Counted from the stretch's first letter, positions 27,279 through 37,074 are shown. The stretch: 64,000 nucleotides of DNA from UBA987 sp002292105 (GCA_943846675.1 OX044357.1:558001-622000); one strand, 5' to 3'. Notes: generated from the letters alone by a model not told the origin. Numbers and translations: made by a program.

Positions 27279-28354
27279 TGAATAAGTATGCAGTGATAAT
27301 GGCAGGAGGGGTTGGTACTCGTTTCTGGCCAGTAAGTAGGGTTACAAAACCCAAGCAATTTTTAGACATTCTTGGACTTGGGGAGTCACTTCTTCAAATG
27401 ACTTACAAGCGATTTTCCAACATAATGCCTGAGTCACATATATATATTGTGACTAATGAGGCTTACAGAGATTTAATTAAGGAGCAACTACCCAATATAG
27501 ACGATAACCAAATATTGGGTGAACCGGTTGCAAAGAACACAGCGCCTTGTATTGCTTATGCGTGTTATAAAATTGAATCCAAAGATCCTAATTCGGTAGT
27601 TGTTGTAGCACCTTCTGATCATTTAATCATCGATACAGAGGCCTTCAATACACAAGTGCAGTCGGCTATGCAGTTTGCTGAATCTAATGATGCGTTGGTG
27701 ACCTTAGGTATTAAACCGACTAGGCCAGACACCGGTTATGGCTATATCCAGTTTCAGGAAGCTGATGTTGAACCAGGTATACACCAAGTCAAGACATTTC
27801 TTGAAAAGCCAGATATAGAATTGGCAAAGCAGTTTGTTGAAAGCGGTGACTTTTTGTGGAATGCTGGAATCTTTATTTGGTCGGTTGGCGCGATTACTAG
27901 AGCCTTTGATCAGCATTTGCCTGACATGGCTGAATTGTTTTCGTCAAATACGTCAGCCTATTATTCAGAAAAAGAAACAGATTTAATTGATCAAGTATAT
28001 CCGGCCTGCCAAAACATATCTATCGATTACGGGATAATTGAAAAATCTGAAAACGTTTATGTTTTACCGTCGGCCTTTGGTTGGTCTGATTTAGGAACGT
28101 GGAAATCGCTCTATGACGTTGCGGATAAAAATGAAGAACAAAATGTAATAATAGGCGAAAATGTAGAGTTGTCTTCTTCAGAAGGAAACTTGGTTGTTTC
28201 GTCAAAAGACAAATTAGTGGTTTTAGAAGGGGTTCAAGATTTGTTTGTATTGGACACCGAAGACGCATTACTTATTTGCAATAAAGAAAATGAGCAAGAA
28301 GTAAAGCGAATCGTTAACGACGTTAAAAGCGGCCATAACGGAAAATTCATTTGA
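27278..28354 (+). CDS. manC: Mannose-1-phosphate guanylyltransferase
   Basis: A 358-residue nucleotidyltransferase making GDP-mannose from mannose 1-phosphate and GTP. The signature GGVGTRFWPVSRVTKPKQF (residues 11-29) and GEPVAKNTAPCI, APSDHLI and FLEKPD are present. It lacks the C-terminal isomerase domain of bifunctional ManC/AlgA. The start overlaps the kdsD stop by 1 bp and the end overlaps the following SGNH gene, so GDP-mannose supply is tied to polysaccharide modification. Confidence 0.93.
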   Translation: MNKYAVIMAGGVGTRFWPVSRVTKPKQFLDILGLGESLLQMTYKRFSNIMPESHIYIVTNEAYRDLIKEQLPNIDDNQILGEPVAKNTAPCIAYACYKIESKDPNSVVVVAPSDHLIIDTEAFNTQVQSAMQFAESNDALVTLGIKPTRPDTGYGYIQFQEADVEPGIHQVKTFLEKPDIELAKQFVESGDFLWNAGIFIWSVGAITRAFDQHLPDMAELFSSNTSAYYSEKETDLIDQVYPACQNISIDYGIIEKSENVYVLPSAFGWSDLGTWKSLYDVADKNEEQNVIIGENVELSSSEGNLVVSSKDKLVVLEGVQDLFVLDTEDALLICNKENEQEVKRIVNDVKSGHNGKFI

Positions 28355-29589
28355 CACAAAGGTTTTTATTTGGTTTATTAGGTCTTGCGTTTGCGGTTTT
28401 TAGTACATCGTTTACTAAGACTACCGCTACCTCTTTGCCAATTTATTTTCCGGAATACAAGTCTGTTGATTACAAGAAAAACGTACTCTATCAGTCAGAA
28501 AGCCTGAAAAAATTCTATGAAGCACTAGACAATTATGTGCACGAAAAACAGCAAAAAGTTGTCATTACGCATATTGGCGACAGCCATATTCAAGCGGATT
28601 TCCTAACCCATACTGCACGAAAGCTGTTTCAAAAAACATTTGGAAATGGCGGCAGAGGTTTCGTGTTTCCGTTTAGGGTAATTCGAAGTAACAGCCCACT
28701 GAACGTAGGTATTCGTTACGATGGACAATGGACTGGCTGCAGAAGTATCTCGTATCGCGATCAATGTAATTTCGGTATTTGTGGGGCAACAGCAACAACC
28801 TTTGACAGTACGGCTTATTTACGTCTTAATCCCAACTTGGATGGAGATATGAATTACGAATTCGATAAGCTGAAGCTTTTTAGTTATCACACCCCATTGA
28901 GTTTTGATGTCAACCTGCTCGATTCTGATAGCTTAACTATGGATTTTGATTATCAACCGATAAACAGTTCAGTTTCCGAAATATTTTTTAACGATGTTCA
29001 AGACAGCCTTTGGCTGGCGTTTGAAAAATTTGAAGAGCAAGGTTACTTTCAACTATTTGGGATGAGTTTTGAGAACTCAAACCCTGGCGTGGTTTACAAT
29101 GCCATAGGTTTAAACGGAGCATATGCAAAGTCTTATTTGCGGAATAACTTCTTTGATGAGCAACTGCAAGTGTTGGAGTCAGATTTAGTCATTGTTTCCT
29201 TAGGGACAAACGACGCGTATATGTCTGAAAGGCTATTCTGCAAAGGGTGCTTTAAAGAGTCGTATGAAGCATTAATCAAGAAGGTGAAACAAAGCAACCC
29301 CAATGCTGCATTGTTGTTTGTTACGCCAGGTGATTTTTATATTAAGCGACGGTACCACAATTCTAATATTGATTTGGTAATAGAGGCGATTTATGAATTG
29401 GCGAAGTCTTATGATGCATCCGTTTGGGATTTCAACAAAATCATGGGCGGTAATTACGCCATAAAGAAGTGGCAGTCTGATGGATTGGCACGCGGTGATT
29501 TGATTCATTACTCCGAAGAAGGGTATGTTTTGCAAGGTAAAATGCTATATCAAGGCATTATGGATGGGTATGAAAAACGTTTCGATTAA
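28351..29589 (+). CDS. SGNH/GDSL-like hydrolase or acyltransferase, exported
   Basis: A 412-residue protein with a hydrophobic N-terminus resembling a signal peptide or anchor (FLFGLLGLAFAVF). Block I is HIGDSHIQ with S78, block III is LGTND with N287, and block V is DLIH with D383 and H386, so the SGNH set is complete. Paired with the MBOAT gene 5 bp downstream it resembles AlgX/AlgJ- or PatB-type partners that place acyl groups on extracellular polysaccharide. The start is TTG at 28351 inside the manC end (ATTTGA overlap). Acylation of a mannose- or KDO-containing polymer is inferred. Confidence 0.82.
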   Translation: MTQRFLFGLLGLAFAVFSTSFTKTTATSLPIYFPEYKSVDYKKNVLYQSESLKKFYEALDNYVHEKQQKVVITHIGDSHIQADFLTHTARKLFQKTFGNGGRGFVFPFRVIRSNSPLNVGIRYDGQWTGCRSISYRDQCNFGICGATATTFDSTAYLRLNPNLDGDMNYEFDKLKLFSYHTPLSFDVNLLDSDSLTMDFDYQPINSSVSEIFFNDVQDSLWLAFEKFEEQGYFQLFGMSFENSNPGVVYNAIGLNGAYAKSYLRNNFFDEQLQVLESDLVIVSLGTNDAYMSERLFCKGCFKESYEALIKKVKQSNPNAALLFVTPGDFYIKRRYHNSNIDLVIEAIYELAKSYDASVWDFNKIMGGNYAIKKWQSDGLARGDLIHYSEEGYVLQGKMLYQGIMDGYEKRFD

Positions 29590-29594
29590 GGTTA

Positions 29595-31112
29595 ATGTTA
29601 ACGCTAAAGGAAATATTTTTTTATGCTGAAGACTCGCCACTGATCTTCAGTCAATACCTTTTTTTATTCATCTTTAGTATTGGTTTCATCCTCTATGGAT
29701 TGTTCTATAAAAAACCACAGATACGAAACGTTTATCTCTTGTTGTTCAGTCTGTTCTTTTACTACAAATCAGGGGGTTTGTATTTTGGGCTGTTGCTGGT
29801 TTCGACAGTTGTCGATTATTGGTGCGGTAATACCATTCACAAATCCAACGACGACATAAAACGAAGGGTTTTCTTAGTCATAAGCCTTTTTGTAAACTTA
29901 GGGCTACTAGCCTTTTTTAAATATTCAAGCTACTTCGTTTCCTTGATTAACGACTTTGCAGGAACACAATTGGAAACCTACAACTTCATGGCCGCCATAT
30001 CGAACTTTGGTTTTGGTACAGAGTTTAATGTTTCGGCAATCATATTACCTGTAGGAATATCATTTTACACGTTCCAAACGCTTAGCTACACCATAGATAT
30101 ATACCGGCGGCAAATAGAACCCGCCAAGAATTTAGTTGACTTCGGTTTCTTTGTTACCTTTTTTCCTCAGCTTGTTGCAGGTCCAATTGTACGAGCGGCG
30201 GATTTTATACCTCAAATTTATAAGAAGTATAGCCTAACAAGAGAGCAGTTTGGTATGGCCATCTACTTGATCATGACAGGCCTTTTCAAAAAGGTCGTCA
30301 TATCCGATTACATCTCGGTCAATTTTGTAGATCGCGTATTTGATGATCCAAACTTGTACACGGGTTTCAGTAATTTGATGGCCGTGTATGGCTATAGTAT
30401 TCAGATTTACTGTGATTTTTCAGGATATTCAGATATGGCCATTGGCTTGGCCGCTTTACTCGGTTTTCAACTGCCATTGAACTTTAATTCGCCTTACAAA
30501 GCGACGTCAATCACGGATTTTTGGCGTAGGTGGCATATCTCTTTGTCGACTTGGTTGAGAGATTACTTGTATATCAGTGTTGGCGGCAACAGGAAGGGAA
30601 AAATAAGAACATATATCAACCTTATGATAACGATGCTCCTAGGTGGTTTATGGCACGGTGCAGCCACAAAATTTATCATTTGGGGTGGACTTCATGGTGC
30701 GGCATTGGCTATCCATAAACTATGGATGCGCTATATGCCTGAGGTGAGCAAAAAAACATCGCAGCTATCGACCTTTATAACGGGCTTGATTACGTTTCAC
30801 TTTGTTGCGTTTTGTTGGATATATTTCAGAGCAGACAATGTCCAGAAAGTGAAGTTGATGCTGAAAAGAATCGGGTTGCATTTTAACTGGTCTGGAATAG
30901 GTCAAAGGCTTGTGGAGTTTAGAACACCATTGCTACTCATTGCATTGGGTTTTTTAATACATTTCTTGCCTGTTAACCTGAAGAATAGGACCAAAGAGTT
31001 CTTTATTACAGTGCCCGATGTGGCAAAAGTCATTGTTTGTGCCGTGATCATATTTGTATGTTATCAAGCAAAAACCGCCGACGTACAGCCGTTTATTTAT
31101 TTCCAGTTTTAA
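29595..31112 (+). CDS. MBOAT family O-acyltransferase (AlgI/DltB-like)
   Basis: A 505-residue polytopic membrane protein with about ten or more hydrophobic segments. The core has VGISFYTFQTLSYTIDIYRR, FFPQLVAGPIVRA and DFWRRWHISLSTWLRDYLYI; the catalytic His is H354 in GGLWHGAATKF, followed by WGGLHG. The family moves acyl groups across the inner membrane for O-acetylation of alginate, teichoic acid or peptidoglycan. It follows the SGNH gene, so the two likely make a two-component O-acyltransferase. Confidence 0.92.
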   Translation: MLTLKEIFFYAEDSPLIFSQYLFLFIFSIGFILYGLFYKKPQIRNVYLLLFSLFFYYKSGGLYFGLLLVSTVVDYWCGNTIHKSNDDIKRRVFLVISLFVNLGLLAFFKYSSYFVSLINDFAGTQLETYNFMAAISNFGFGTEFNVSAIILPVGISFYTFQTLSYTIDIYRRQIEPAKNLVDFGFFVTFFPQLVAGPIVRAADFIPQIYKKYSLTREQFGMAIYLIMTGLFKKVVISDYISVNFVDRVFDDPNLYTGFSNLMAVYGYSIQIYCDFSGYSDMAIGLAALLGFQLPLNFNSPYKATSITDFWRRWHISLSTWLRDYLYISVGGNRKGKIRTYINLMITMLLGGLWHGAATKFIIWGGLHGAALAIHKLWMRYMPEVSKKTSQLSTFITGLITFHFVAFCWIYFRADNVQKVKLMLKRIGLHFNWSGIGQRLVEFRTPLLLIALGFLIHFLPVNLKNRTKEFFITVPDVAKVIVCAVIIFVCYQAKTADVQPFIYFQF

Positions 31113-31177
31113 CCGCTGTTTATAGAATTATTTTTTAAGCCGTAATATTTTCTAATACTTTGCCCAAAATTCGAAGT

Positions 31178-32371
31178 ATGAAACAAATTATCGTAGCCCT
31201 GATCTTAATGTGCAGCCTATTTAGTCTGCAACTATTTGCACAGGACACCCTTAAGAACAAGAAAGACGGGAAATACTATTTTAAAGTTGTTAAAGATATT
31301 GAAGCCACTGAGGTCCAAAGCCAAGACCGAACCGGAACATGCTGGAGCTTTAGTGCACTATCATTTATTGAGAGTGAAGTAATACGTGTAGGTAACGGGA
31401 AACACAAGTTATCTGAAATGTATATAGTTCGAATGGCTTACTACGATAAAGCAATTAAGTATGTACGTATGCAGGGGAAAGTCAATTTCTCACAAGGTGG
31501 TGCGTTTCACGACATTCCATACGTGATTAAAAAGTATGGCATTGTACCTGAAACGGAATACAAAGGTTTGAACTACGGCTCGGAGACACATAACCACAGT
31601 GAAATGGAAGCTGTGCTTAAGGGGATGTGTGATGCGATAATACGCCAGCGAGGGCTTACAACGTCATGGAAAGCGGCAATAAGTGGGGTGTTGGATGCCT
31701 ATTTAGGCAAGTTGCCCGAAACATTTACTTACGACGAGGCGTCATATACAGCAGAGTCTTTCAGAGATCATTTAGGGCTCAATATGGACGACTATGTAAC
31801 GTTGACTTCATATAAACACCAGCCGTTTTATCAGCCCTTTGTTTTAGAGGTGGCGGATAATTGGATAGGTGGTTCGGTGTATAATTTACCATTGAATGAA
31901 TTTACCTCTGAAATGGAAAACGCAGTGATGTCTGGTTATTCCATTGCATGGGCTAGTGATGTCAGCGAAAAAGGTTTTTCTTTTAAAAATGGTTTGGCCA
32001 TTGTGCCAGAGGATGATAAAGCTTTAAGCATGACTGGTAAGGACAACAAACATTTTAGTGATGCTGGTGCGAAACGAACAGGTACTCAATTTGACAGTCC
32101 AGGTAAAGAAAAAACAATCACACAGGAAATGAGACAAACCGCATTCGATAACTATAGCACAACTGATGATCATGGAATGCATATTACTGGTTTGGTTACC
32201 GACCAGCTAGGTTCAAAGTATTACATCGTGAAGAACTCGTGGGGCACAAAGAATGATTGTGATGGGTATATGTACGCCTCTGTTCCTTACGTTCAATACA
32301 AAACAATGGACATAATGGTGCATAAGGATGCGTTAAGCAAAAGCACAAAAAAGAAACTGGGTCTAAAATAA
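31178..32371 (+). CDS. Secreted C1-family cysteine peptidase (bleomycin hydrolase/aminopeptidase C-like)
   Basis: A 397-residue papain-fold peptidase. The start at 31178 (MKQIIVALILMCSL) gives a signal peptide ending LFAQ; a TTG six codons earlier adds only a basic prefix. Catalytic C55 is in GTCWSFSAL, His in DDHGMHITGL and Asn in YYIVKNSWGT. This is the C1B (PepC) group, here periplasmic or secreted and not cytosolic as in PepC. No T9SS C-terminal domain is visible. The stop abuts the stop of the convergent MscS gene. Confidence 0.85.
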   Translation: MKQIIVALILMCSLFSLQLFAQDTLKNKKDGKYYFKVVKDIEATEVQSQDRTGTCWSFSALSFIESEVIRVGNGKHKLSEMYIVRMAYYDKAIKYVRMQGKVNFSQGGAFHDIPYVIKKYGIVPETEYKGLNYGSETHNHSEMEAVLKGMCDAIIRQRGLTTSWKAAISGVLDAYLGKLPETFTYDEASYTAESFRDHLGLNMDDYVTLTSYKHQPFYQPFVLEVADNWIGGSVYNLPLNEFTSEMENAVMSGYSIAWASDVSEKGFSFKNGLAIVPEDDKALSMTGKDNKHFSDAGAKRTGTQFDSPGKEKTITQEMRQTAFDNYSTTDDHGMHITGLVTDQLGSKYYIVKNSWGTKNDCDGYMYASVPYVQYKTMDIMVHKDALSKSTKKKLGLK

Positions 32372-33259
32372 TTATCCTACCGTGTCTGGGATATGCGCGC
32401 TGCTGTCGGTAGACGTTTTTATATGAATATCCCTTTGAGGGAATGGAATTCTAATAGAATTCTTCGTAAACTCAGCGTTAATCATAAACCTAAGGTCGCT
32501 TTGGACGTCTTCAATTCTAAATCTGTTTTTAGACCAGAAGAGTAATTCGAAGTTTAACGAGGATTCTCCAAATGCAATAAATCGGCATATGGGTTTTGGG
32601 CTTCTTACTACTTCGTTGTGACGAGAGGCGCAGTCTAGAAGAACGTCTCGCACTTTTTGTACATCAGATCCATAGGCCACGCCTACGTCGACAGTGAACC
32701 TTGTAATGCTGCTGTCTGTAGTCCAGTTTATTACAGAATTGCTGATAATTTTACCGTTGGGTATGACCAAAGAAATACCATCTCGTTTTTTGACCTTCGA
32801 TATTCTAATGCCAATTTCTTGCACGCGGCAAACCATGCCATCTACTTCAATGATATCTCCAACACGAATGGTGCCTTCAAATAACAGAAAGAAACCGGAT
32901 ACAAGGTCGTTGAAGAGGTGTTGCAAGCCTAAGGCAAGCGCAACTAAAACCGCAGAAGAGCCAATGATGAGGATACTCAAGTCGACCTTAAAAGTTTTTA
33001 GTATCGACACTAGTGCCACGACAACGATGACATATTTGGCAAGTTGGTAATACGCAAACTGTTGGCCAATGGTCAGTTTGTTGGCCTTTTGTCCAGCTTG
33101 TAGGAGCTTTCTAACCCATCTTAGTATTAGGTAGGTAGAAACGACAATGAATAGGGCGATAAATACGTCGTAGACGTGTATGGTTTTGTCGCCAAAGGTT
33201 ACAATTGACTTTTTTAATAATTCGCCAACTTTATCTGTTGTTTCGCTCCACTTGCTCAT
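32372..33259 (-). CDS. Small-conductance mechanosensitive channel, MscS family
   Basis: A 295-residue inner-membrane channel releasing solutes on osmotic down-shock. Membrane segments lie near residues 30-47 and 74-92, with the pore helix SSAVLVALALGLQHLFNDLVSG (about residues 97-118). The beta domain follows (GDIIEVDGMVCRVQEIGIR, VIPNGKIISNSVINW) and an alpha-beta cytoplasmic vestibule ends the chain. Length is typical of the short MscS form. Confidence 0.92.
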   Translation of the reverse strand: MSKWSETTDKVGELLKKSIVTFGDKTIHVYDVFIALFIVVSTYLILRWVRKLLQAGQKANKLTIGQQFAYYQLAKYVIVVVALVSILKTFKVDLSILIIGSSAVLVALALGLQHLFNDLVSGFFLLFEGTIRVGDIIEVDGMVCRVQEIGIRISKVKKRDGISLVIPNGKIISNSVINWTTDSSITRFTVDVGVAYGSDVQKVRDVLLDCASRHNEVVRSPKPICRFIAFGESSLNFELLFWSKNRFRIEDVQSDLRFMINAEFTKNSIRIPFPQRDIHIKTSTDSSAHIPDTVG

Positions 33260-33271
33260 TGGTTGTGCATG

Positions 33272-33300
33272 TTAACTCACGAACACTAAATTCGTGTTAA
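33272..33300. promoter_or_regulatory. Imperfect inverted repeat in the MscS 5' region
   Basis: TTAA(CT)CACGAA and TTCGTGTTAA flank a 7-nt spacer in the gap between the MscS start (33259) and the -7 box at 33304-33311. It may be an operator or an mRNA hairpin. Confidence 0.3.
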
Positions 33301-33303
33301 GGG

Positions 33304-33311
33304 CAAAAATA
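33304..33311 (-). promoter_or_regulatory. TAnnTTTG -7 box for MscS gene
   Basis: TATTTTTG on the minus strand, 44 nt before the start at 33259. Confidence 0.4.
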
Positions 33312-33466
33312 AAGATTAGGGATATGAATCTTTGTTAAACCACGATGTATTTGTGACATAGGCTGAACTTGCTGTATAATCTGGTGGGGATTCACCAGTT
33401 TAATGACCCTCAGAATATTTCCCAAAAAAAATGTTTTAAAGTGAGTAAAACCGACGCAATTAATCT

Positions 33467-33474
33467 TATTTTTG
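33467..33474 (+). promoter_or_regulatory. TAnnTTTG -7 box for rpmH-rnpA-yidD
   Basis: TATTTTTG on the plus strand, 41 nt before the rpmH ATG at 33516. Confidence 0.45.
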
Positions 33475-33515
33475 CAGTCCTTTTTTAGATAGGGAATTTT
33501 ACAGAAGCATAAGCG

Positions 33516-33674
33516 ATGAAGAGAACATTTCAACCTTCGAACAGAAAGAGAAAAAATAAGCACGGTTTTAGAGAGCGTATGAGCACTAAAAACGGGCGCA
33601 AGGTTTTATCTGCACGTCGTGCAAAAGGACGTAAGAAACTATCTGTTTCTGACGAGCCTGGTCACAAGCGATAG
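33516..33674 (+). CDS. rpmH: 50S ribosomal protein L34
   Basis: A 52-residue basic ribosomal protein, beginning [18 protein letters not shown] and containing [16 protein letters not shown], the universal L34 pattern. It precedes rnpA by 2 bp in the normal rpmH-rnpA-yidD order. The short C-terminal extension after KKLSVSD is ordinary in this phylum. Confidence 0.97.
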   Translation: MKRTFQPSNRKRKNKHGFRERMSTKNGRKVLSARRAKGRKKLSVSDEPGHKR

Positions 33675-33676
33675 AA

Positions 33677-34063
33677 ATGACGGCCTTATCGGCACGTCTA
33701 CCTGAAAAAGTACGCCTCAAAAATCTGGGGTTTATTCAATATTTATTTTCCGAAGCAAACGAGAAAGTGGGCAAGTACCCACTTCTTTTGTTTTACGGGT
33801 TTAACGCCAGCGCTGAAGAACGAGGAGTGAAGGTGATGTTTTCTGTATCTAAGAAAAAGTACCCAAGGGCTGTAGACCGAAATCGCATTAAACGACTAAT
33901 GCGCGAAGCATATAGGGTCAAAGGTTTTGAAAATCTTGTTGCAGACAAGACCGAACAATTACTCTTGGCATTTGTCTATACAGGTAAAACCATTACTCCT
34001 TTGATGGATATTAAAAAATCAATCGATTCAATTTATGATGTGCTTACTGAAAGGGTTTCGTAG
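33677..34063 (+). CDS. rnpA: Ribonuclease P protein component
   Basis: A 128-residue RNase P protein that helps the catalytic RNA process tRNA 5' ends. The RNR signature is [16 protein letters not shown] at about residues 65-80, and [13 protein letters not shown] precedes it. It overlaps yidD by 29 bp, suggesting coupled translation. Confidence 0.95.
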   Translation: MTALSARLPEKVRLKNLGFIQYLFSEANEKVGKYPLLLFYGFNASAEERGVKVMFSVSKKKYPRAVDRNRIKRLMREAYRVKGFENLVADKTEQLLLAFVYTGKTITPLMDIKKSIDSIYDVLTERVS

Positions 34064-34277
34064 TTTAATCAGTTTGCTGTTTATCGTATTGATAAGAGGG
34101 TATCAATATTTGATATCTCCTTATTTGCCAAGTTCATGTCGATTTACTCCAACGTGTTCGCAATATGGAATTGAGGCTATTTCAAAACATGGACCGGTAA
34201 AAGGTCTTTGGTTAACTACAAAAAGAATTTTAAGATGTCATCCGTGGGGAGGTCATGGTCACGATCCAGTCCCATAG
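34035..34277 (+). CDS. yidD: Membrane protein insertion efficiency factor YidD
   Basis: An 80-residue YidD protein thought to aid YidC-dependent insertion. The conserved core is [16 protein letters not shown] with two Cys, then [28 protein letters not shown]. It begins inside the rnpA 3' end (29-bp overlap). yidC is not in the window. Confidence 0.95.
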   Translation: MMCLLKGFRSLISLLFIVLIRGYQYLISPYLPSSCRFTPTCSQYGIEAISKHGPVKGLWLTTKRILRCHPWGGHGHDPVP

Positions 34278-34605
34278 ATATTGTCAATATTTTACATGTT
34301 TTGTATGCTAAATAACTATTATAGGTGTTGGCATTAAAAAATATTTCACATATAGGCGTTGACTATATCGTAATGCGTAACAATTTCCTGTATCTTGGAG
34401 AATCGCCAGGGGGACTTAAATATTCGTGTATTTTGCGCTTATGAGCCTAAATTGTTGAAAATGAGCAATTAAAGAATTTGGCGCTTTGTGAAAATTTGAA
34501 TCAATTGGGCTGTACACCTGAAAATTGACGGATTTAGGCGTTTAATGAAAAGATTCTCTGTTTTCGTTCGTTAATATTGTTGACTAGAAGTAAGACAAAC
34601 ATAAA
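34278..34605 (+). other. Long intergenic region before ctp operon, no gene recognised
   Basis: 328 bp of AT-rich sequence with no convincing frame and no match to TAnnTTTG. A short direct repeat ATAGGYGTTGRC occurs at 34321 and 34352, 31 bp apart (about three helical turns), which could be a regulator site for the downstream operon. No tRNA, rRNA or known riboswitch fold was recognised. Confidence 0.35.
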
Positions 34606-36243
34606 ATGAGTAAAAAGAAGCTATTGATTTTTGGAATCGGTATTTCCATTTTAATATCTGGATATACGCAAGTAGACGACTACTTTGAAGTCTCCAAAAA
34701 CCTTGACATTTTTAGCACTGTATATAAAGAGGTAAACCTCAGTTATGTCGACGATGTGAAGCCAGGTCACCTGATGAGAGAGGCGGTTGACGCTATGCTA
34801 AAATCACTTGATCCGTATACCAATTTTTATAGTGAAGCGCAGGCTGAAGACTATAGATTTCAGGTAACGGGTTCTTATGGAGGCATTGGTGCCATCGTGA
34901 AAAAACATGGAGACGACCTTGTTATTGACAGGCCATACCAGGATTATCCAGCTCAAAAAAGCGGACTTCGCGCAGGAGACGTTTTGATTAAAGTGGATGG
35001 AAAATCTGTGAAAGGTAAAACCAGTAGTCAGCTGTCTGATGTGTTAAAAGGTACAGCAGGAACAACGGTTGTTTTAACCATTACCCGTCCTGAAAAAGGA
35101 GAGATGGAAGTAACACTGAAACGGGCTCAAGTTAAGGTTAAAAATGTGCCTTACTACGGTATGATTAATAAAGAAGTTGGTTACTTAAAGCTAACCGGTT
35201 TTACGCCAGACGCTGGTTTGGAGGTTCATACTGCAGTAAAGAAATTAAAAGAACAAGGGGCGTTAAGTATCGTATTTGACCTACGTGGTAATGGGGGAGG
35301 ATTGCTTCATGAAGCAGTAAATATCGTAAACGTTTTTGTTAAAAAAGGCCAGCTGGTAGTAAGTACAAAAGGTAAAGAAAAGGAAAAAAATCGAGTATAT
35401 AAAACCCTTAATGCGTCACTAGATGAAGACATTCCTTTGGTCGTTTTGGTTGATGGTGGTTCGGCTTCCGCATCAGAAATTGTAAGCGGAACAATACAGG
35501 ATTTAGACCGAGGCGTTGTGGTAGGCACACAGAGTTATGGTAAGGGATTGGTTCAATCCACGCGACTCTTGAGCTTTAATACTCAAATGAAAATCACTAC
35601 AGCAAAGTACTACATTCCATCAGGTAGATGTATCCAAAGACTTGATTATTCTCATAAGAAAGATGGAAATGCAATCTCGATTGCAGACTCGTTAAAACAA
35701 ACCTTTTATACAAACAACAAACGTAAAGTAACCGACGGTGAAGGCGTAAACCCAGATGTGAAAGTGGGCTTGCCTAAGTTGACGAAAATTGCAAAAAGTT
35801 TGGTCACTAAATACTTGATATTTGATTACGCAACGCACTATCGCAATGCGCATGACACCATTGTTCCACCGAAAGCGTTTCATTTAACTGATGCCGATTA
35901 TGCAGAGTTTAAAGCGTTTATAAAGGGTAAGGACTATGGGTATGTGACAGATACAGAAAATGCATTAAAGGACTTAGAGAAGAAGGCTGATGACGAACAT
36001 TACATTGAAGCCATTCAGTCTAATATTGACGCACTTCGTGAGGTGTTTAATCTTAATAAAAATGCGGATTTGGACAAGCACAAAACTGAGATAATGGAGC
36101 TGTTAGAAACGGAAATAGCATCACGTTATTATTATGATAGGGCTTTTGTTGAGACAACGTTTGACGATGACTCGGACGTGCAAGAAGCCATCAAAATATT
36201 AAACGACAAGGATCGATATAACTCAATCCTGTCAGGTAAGTAA
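34606..36243 (+). CDS. C-terminal processing peptidase, S41 family with PDZ domain
   Basis: A 545-residue periplasmic serine protease anchored by a single N-terminal hydrophobic segment (LLIFGIGISILISGY). The PDZ domain lies at about residues 85-165 (GSYGGIGAIVKK, SGLRAGDVLIKVDGK). The catalytic dyad is S288 in GSASASE and K313 in SYGKG, 25 residues apart as in E. coli Prc. A helical C-terminal extension past residue 370 is typical of Bacteroidota Ctp. It leads a five-gene plus-strand run to rsgA. Confidence 0.93.
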   Translation: MSKKKLLIFGIGISILISGYTQVDDYFEVSKNLDIFSTVYKEVNLSYVDDVKPGHLMREAVDAMLKSLDPYTNFYSEAQAEDYRFQVTGSYGGIGAIVKKHGDDLVIDRPYQDYPAQKSGLRAGDVLIKVDGKSVKGKTSSQLSDVLKGTAGTTVVLTITRPEKGEMEVTLKRAQVKVKNVPYYGMINKEVGYLKLTGFTPDAGLEVHTAVKKLKEQGALSIVFDLRGNGGGLLHEAVNIVNVFVKKGQLVVSTKGKEKEKNRVYKTLNASLDEDIPLVVLVDGGSASASEIVSGTIQDLDRGVVVGTQSYGKGLVQSTRLLSFNTQMKITTAKYYIPSGRCIQRLDYSHKKDGNAISIADSLKQTFYTNNKRKVTDGEGVNPDVKVGLPKLTKIAKSLVTKYLIFDYATHYRNAHDTIVPPKAFHLTDADYAEFKAFIKGKDYGYVTDTENALKDLEKKADDEHYIEAIQSNIDALREVFNLNKNADLDKHKTEIMELLETEIASRYYYDRAFVETTFDDDSDVQEAIKILNDKDRYNSILSGK

Positions 36244-36252
36244 GCCTTAGAT

Positions 36253-37074
36253 TTGGAAATAACGGAACTAATTTTCGCCTTACTTTTTGGGATATTGGGC
36301 GGCCTGCTGTCTGGCCTATTGGGTGTAGGGGGAGGAATTATCTTCATCCCAGTTTTTGAATGGATATTTCGGCAAAAAGGTGTAGAAGGAGAGGAGCTTG
36401 TGCGTCTGATGCTCGCTAATTCATTTCTAGCTATTTTATTTTCCGGCATAACCAGCAGCCTAAAGCACAAGAAACTAGGGACTTTCTATCCAAAAGAAAT
36501 CATAACCATTGCTATCCCGGCAATGATTGTTGGGTCTACCATGTCATACATAATCACCACAATGAGCTGGTATGCAGATGTGTATTTTCAAATGGTTTTT
36601 GTTGTCGTTATAAGTGTTACGCTTTGGCGCTTGATTGTGACAAGAAAGAAAGTTGTTCAGCAAGAATTGGATTATAAAGTCAAACCATACATCGGAATTG
36701 GCATAGCTACTGGCCTAATTTCAGCTTTCTCTGGTTTAGGCGGTGGTGTGGCTATGATTCCTTTGTTGACACTCTTATTAAAGCAAGACATGAAAAAGGC
36801 GGCGGGCATTAGTATTGGCGTTATTCCAGTTATGATTTTACCTATGCTGGTGGTGTACGCTTTTCAGGCGCCTGAACACCAATTTTTAGGGGCAATTGGC
36901 TACCTCCAATTTCTCATTGTATTGCCCGTAGTGATAGGTATTTTTATTGGGTCGCCGCGTGGTGTTTCTATAGCCAAAAGGATTAAAAGCACACACTTGA
37001 AACTTATATTTGCCATCCTGTTAATAATAATTGGCGTTAAGTATTCGTACCAATTGATTAACTCGTTTGTTTAA
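36253..37074 (+). CDS. TauE/SafE-family membrane permease
   Basis: A 273-residue polytopic inner-membrane protein with about eight hydrophobic segments. Two inverted-repeat signatures are visible: GGLLSGLLGVGGGIIFIPV near residues 15-33 and ISAFSGLGGGVAMIPLL near residues 157-173. The family exports organosulfonates, sulfite or other anions; the substrate is unknown. The start is TTG at 36253, 9 bp after ctp; the M28 peptidase follows after 8 bp. Confidence 0.9.
   Translation: MEITELIFALLFGILGGLLSGLLGVGGGIIFIPVFEWIFRQKGVEGEELVRLMLANSFLAILFSGITSSLKHKKLGTFYPKEIITIAIPAMIVGSTMSYIITTMSWYADVYFQMVFVVVISVTLWRLIVTRKKVVQQELDYKVKPYIGIGIATGLISAFSGLGGGVAMIPLLTLLLKQDMKKAAGISIGVIPVMILPMLVVYAFQAPEHQFLGAIGYLQFLIVLPVVIGIFIGSPRGVSIAKRIKSTHLKLIFAILLIIIGVKYSYQLINSFV

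Noticed and set aside
33297..33563. Antisense frame overlapping rpmH and its promoter
   Set aside because: It is opposite rpmH and lacks any family features.
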